In this document: positions 62,709 through 64,000 of the stretch, in pieces
Position numbering within the stretch: position 1 is the stretch's first letter
How the letters are laid out: every line of letters begins with the position of its first letter
NCBI RefSeq assembly: GCF_004768785.1
Contig: NZ_SRMQ01000009.1
Location: 58,900 to 122,899, forward strand
DNA length: 64,000 bases
Direction of reading: 5' to 3'
Source of the DNA: Caproiciproducens galactitolivorans
GTDB lineage: Bacteria > Bacillota > Clostridia > Oscillospirales > Acutalibacteraceae
The notes under the pieces: generated by a model
Databases searched by the model: none
The model's input: only the letters and a program-made list of their open reading frames with translations
What the model was told of the DNA's origin: nothing
Program-made: the position numbers and the translations under genes

Positions 62709-63486
62709 AAACAATAAAAAGTTTAATGCCGACTTGCTCGATTATATTTTTCCATTCCGGCGGTAGAGCGGAATCAGTAATAATGATATCCATTTCGTTT
62801 AACTGGGCATAGTACGCCGGACTTACTTTCCCAAATTTGCTGGCGTCTGTAATTAAAATTTTCGTCTGCGCGGATTGAAGTGCGGTGCGCTTTGTCAGCA
62901 CCTCATAGTTGTTCGCGCAGGTTATTCCCAGCTTTTCGTGAACACCGGTAGCTGAAATAAACACTTTTGTCGCCCGGATTTCGCTGATCAGGTCTATTCC
63001 CTGCGGCGACTCAAAGAACTGTCCGTTGGGATGGAAATACCCGCCGGGGAAAATCAGCTTAATGAGCGGCTTGTTGATGAGATAGGAAAGGACATTGTAA
63101 TTGTAGCAAAGCACAGTTATATCCATATCTTCCGGCATGTACCTTGCCAGCTTGTCCGCGGTGGAACCGGAGTCAATAATGACAACGTCGCCCGGCTCAA
63201 TTAACGTTGCCGCGAACCTCCCGATGCGGTCTTTTTCTTCGTTCATTTGTATTTTTGCGGAGTACAGCTCGTAATTGGAAAAACTGTTTTCCACAACAGT
63301 ATTGGAACGGTAGGTAGCTTTTCCGTAGCTGCGGTCCACAATGGCGTCGCTTTTTAAAGTGTCGAGATCCCGGCGGATTGTCATTTCCGAAACACCCAAC
63401 ATTTCAGAAAGCCGCCGAACAGTCAATGTTTTATTTTCCTTTAAAAGGGCGACAAGTTTATTTAATCGCTCGCTTCGATTGCTCAT
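62707..63486 (-). CDS. DeoR-family transcriptional regulator
   Basis: 259 residues, the family length. N-terminal DeoR winged helix: ERLNKLVALLKENKTLTVRRLSEMLGVSEMTIRRDLDTLK. C-terminal DeoRC sugar-phosphate-binding domain (DVVIIDSGSTADKLARYM, KVFISATGVHEKLGI, LITDASKFGK). Represses sugar-metabolism genes until a phosphorylated sugar binds. Divergent from the transketolase gene, its probable target. Confidence 0.93.
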   Translation of the reverse strand: MSNRSERLNKLVALLKENKTLTVRRLSEMLGVSEMTIRRDLDTLKSDAIVDRSYGKATYRSNTVVENSFSNYELYSAKIQMNEEKDRIGRFAATLIEPGDVVIIDSGSTADKLARYMPEDMDITVLCYNYNVLSYLINKPLIKLIFPGGYFHPNGQFFESPQGIDLISEIRATKVFISATGVHEKLGITCANNYEVLTKRTALQSAQTKILITDASKFGKVSPAYYAQLNEMDIIITDSALPPEWKNIIEQVGIKLFIV

Positions 63487-63722
63487 GGTTTACACGTCCA
63501 AACTATTCTGTATCAATCATATTTTCTAATATTATACCAAATTCTATGCAAAAATCAACTGATTTTGAAATATAAATTTAATAATGAACACATATGTGTT
63601 CGGTTTTATACAATATATGTTATAAAAATGATTGGTTACTTTAAATTTGTTCGATTTTGTTGTTAAATGAACTAGATAACACAGAAATAGTTCATACAAA
63701 GCAACGAAAATCAATATTTGTG
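63487..63722. promoter_or_regulatory. DeoR / transketolase divergent regulatory region
   Basis: Very A+T-rich intergenic sequence. GAACACATATGTGTTC (63586-63601) is a perfect 16-bp palindrome about 100 bp upstream of deoR and suits a DeoR-type operator. Confidence 0.6.
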
Positions 63723-63751
63723 TTGACATTTTGTGCTATTGACATCATAAT
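63723..63751 (+). promoter_or_regulatory. Sigma-A promoter of the transketolase gene
   Basis: TTGACA (63723-63728), 17-bp spacer, CATAAT (63746-63751), leaving a leader of about 115 bp. Confidence 0.65.
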
Positions 63752-63873
63752 AATGGTCGAACAAGCTGAATATTAAACATTTTATATATTTTTTGTGTTT
63801 CAAAAGAGCTTTGTGACAAAAAATGTGTGCGAAACAAATGGTTTAAGCTGTGGATTGGGAAAGGATGGATGAA

Positions 63874-64000
63874 ATGAACAACATGGAAAAGAAGGAACTG
63901 CGAATACTGGCCTGTAAAGTAAGGCGTGGCGTGGTTGAAGGTGTGTACCACGCAAAGTCAGGACACCCGGGCGGGAGCCTGTCGGCGGCCGACATTTTCA
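63874..64000 (+). CDS. Transketolase N-terminal subunit, 3' end outside window
   Basis: 42 codons visible from the ATG at 63874 (AAGGA 8 bp upstream; the in-frame ATG at 63865 is within the ribosome site). [20 protein letters not shown] is the thiamine-diphosphate transketolase start, with the conserved His in SGHPGG. In clostridia transketolase is often split into N and C subunits, and this start fits the N subunit. Pentose-phosphate pathway enzyme, probably under the adjacent DeoR regulator. Confidence 0.9.
   Translation, partial: MNNMEKKELRILACKVRRGVVEGVYHAKSGHPGGSLSAADIF

Noticed and set aside
1..64000. CRISPR array, rRNA or tRNA genes
   Set aside because: No regularly spaced repeats and no recognisable rRNA or tRNA sequence were seen on reading; a short tRNA could still be missed without a covariance search.

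Overview
The window comes from an anaerobic, endospore-forming, probably flagellated member of the Clostridia. A clostridial-cluster-IV type Oscillospiraceae relative is my guess; I cannot place it to species. Evidence: a complete gerA-type germinant-receptor operon, the spore-coat transglutaminase tgl, the mother-cell regulator spoIIID, Gram-positive lipoproteins and ABC/ECF transporters, a NiaR/NiaX pair, split transketolase, strong Shine-Dalgarno sites and a chemoreceptor behind a sigma-D-type promoter.

Layout. 1-7.3 kb: a response regulator/histidine kinase pair and a MacAB-like export module with a Ser-rich lipoprotein and an Ig-like secreted protein. 7.3-11.5 kb: cupin, YyaL, HD hydrolase, TcdA. 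11.8-17.4 kb: a five-gene dipeptide/oligopeptide ABC operon. 17.5-20.8 kb: a YtrA-type GntR regulator with its ABC exporter and a visible operator. 21-28.4 kb: a MalT-like ATPase, an amino-acid permease, a large secreted protein, a DUF2156 protein and the niacin regulator/transporter pair niaR-niaX. 28.4-32.5 kb: the germination operon (minus strand). 32.7-34.0 kb: a phosphodiester glycosidase.

The centrepiece is 34.1-48.9 kb. The sporulation gene spoIIID (minus strand) is cut in two inside its DNA-recognition helix. Codons 1-38 lie at 48856-48743 and codons 39-83 at 34273-34139. Between them sits a 14,469-bp element bounded by a direct 7-bp repeat (TATGTAC). It carries a large serine recombinase at one end and a surface-polysaccharide cluster as cargo (glycosyltransferases, Wzm/Wzt-type exporter, CDP-deoxyhexose synthesis, UDP-galactopyranose mutase). 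Joining the two repeats rebuilds an uninterrupted 83-codon SpoIIID. The two element ends form a 16-bp inverted repeat (15/16) around the crossover, as expected for a serine-recombinase attP. This looks like a developmental 'skin'-type intervening element, here in spoIIID rather than in sigK, and the cargo would be a vegetative-cell glycan cluster.

48.9-53.7 kb is a decayed accessory zone: an IS110 relic, an ECF-type sigma factor with a probable anti-sigma partner, a small secreted protein, a lone holin and a DUF1540 protein. 53.9-56.7 kb: an ECF cobalt/nickel importer (cbiM-cbiQ-cbiO) with a promoter, a palindrome and a leader terminator. 56.7-58.5 kb: tgl and an unknown partner. 58.8-64 kb: a chemoreceptor, a CBS protein, small proteins, a DeoR regulator and the start of a divergently transcribed transketolase gene.
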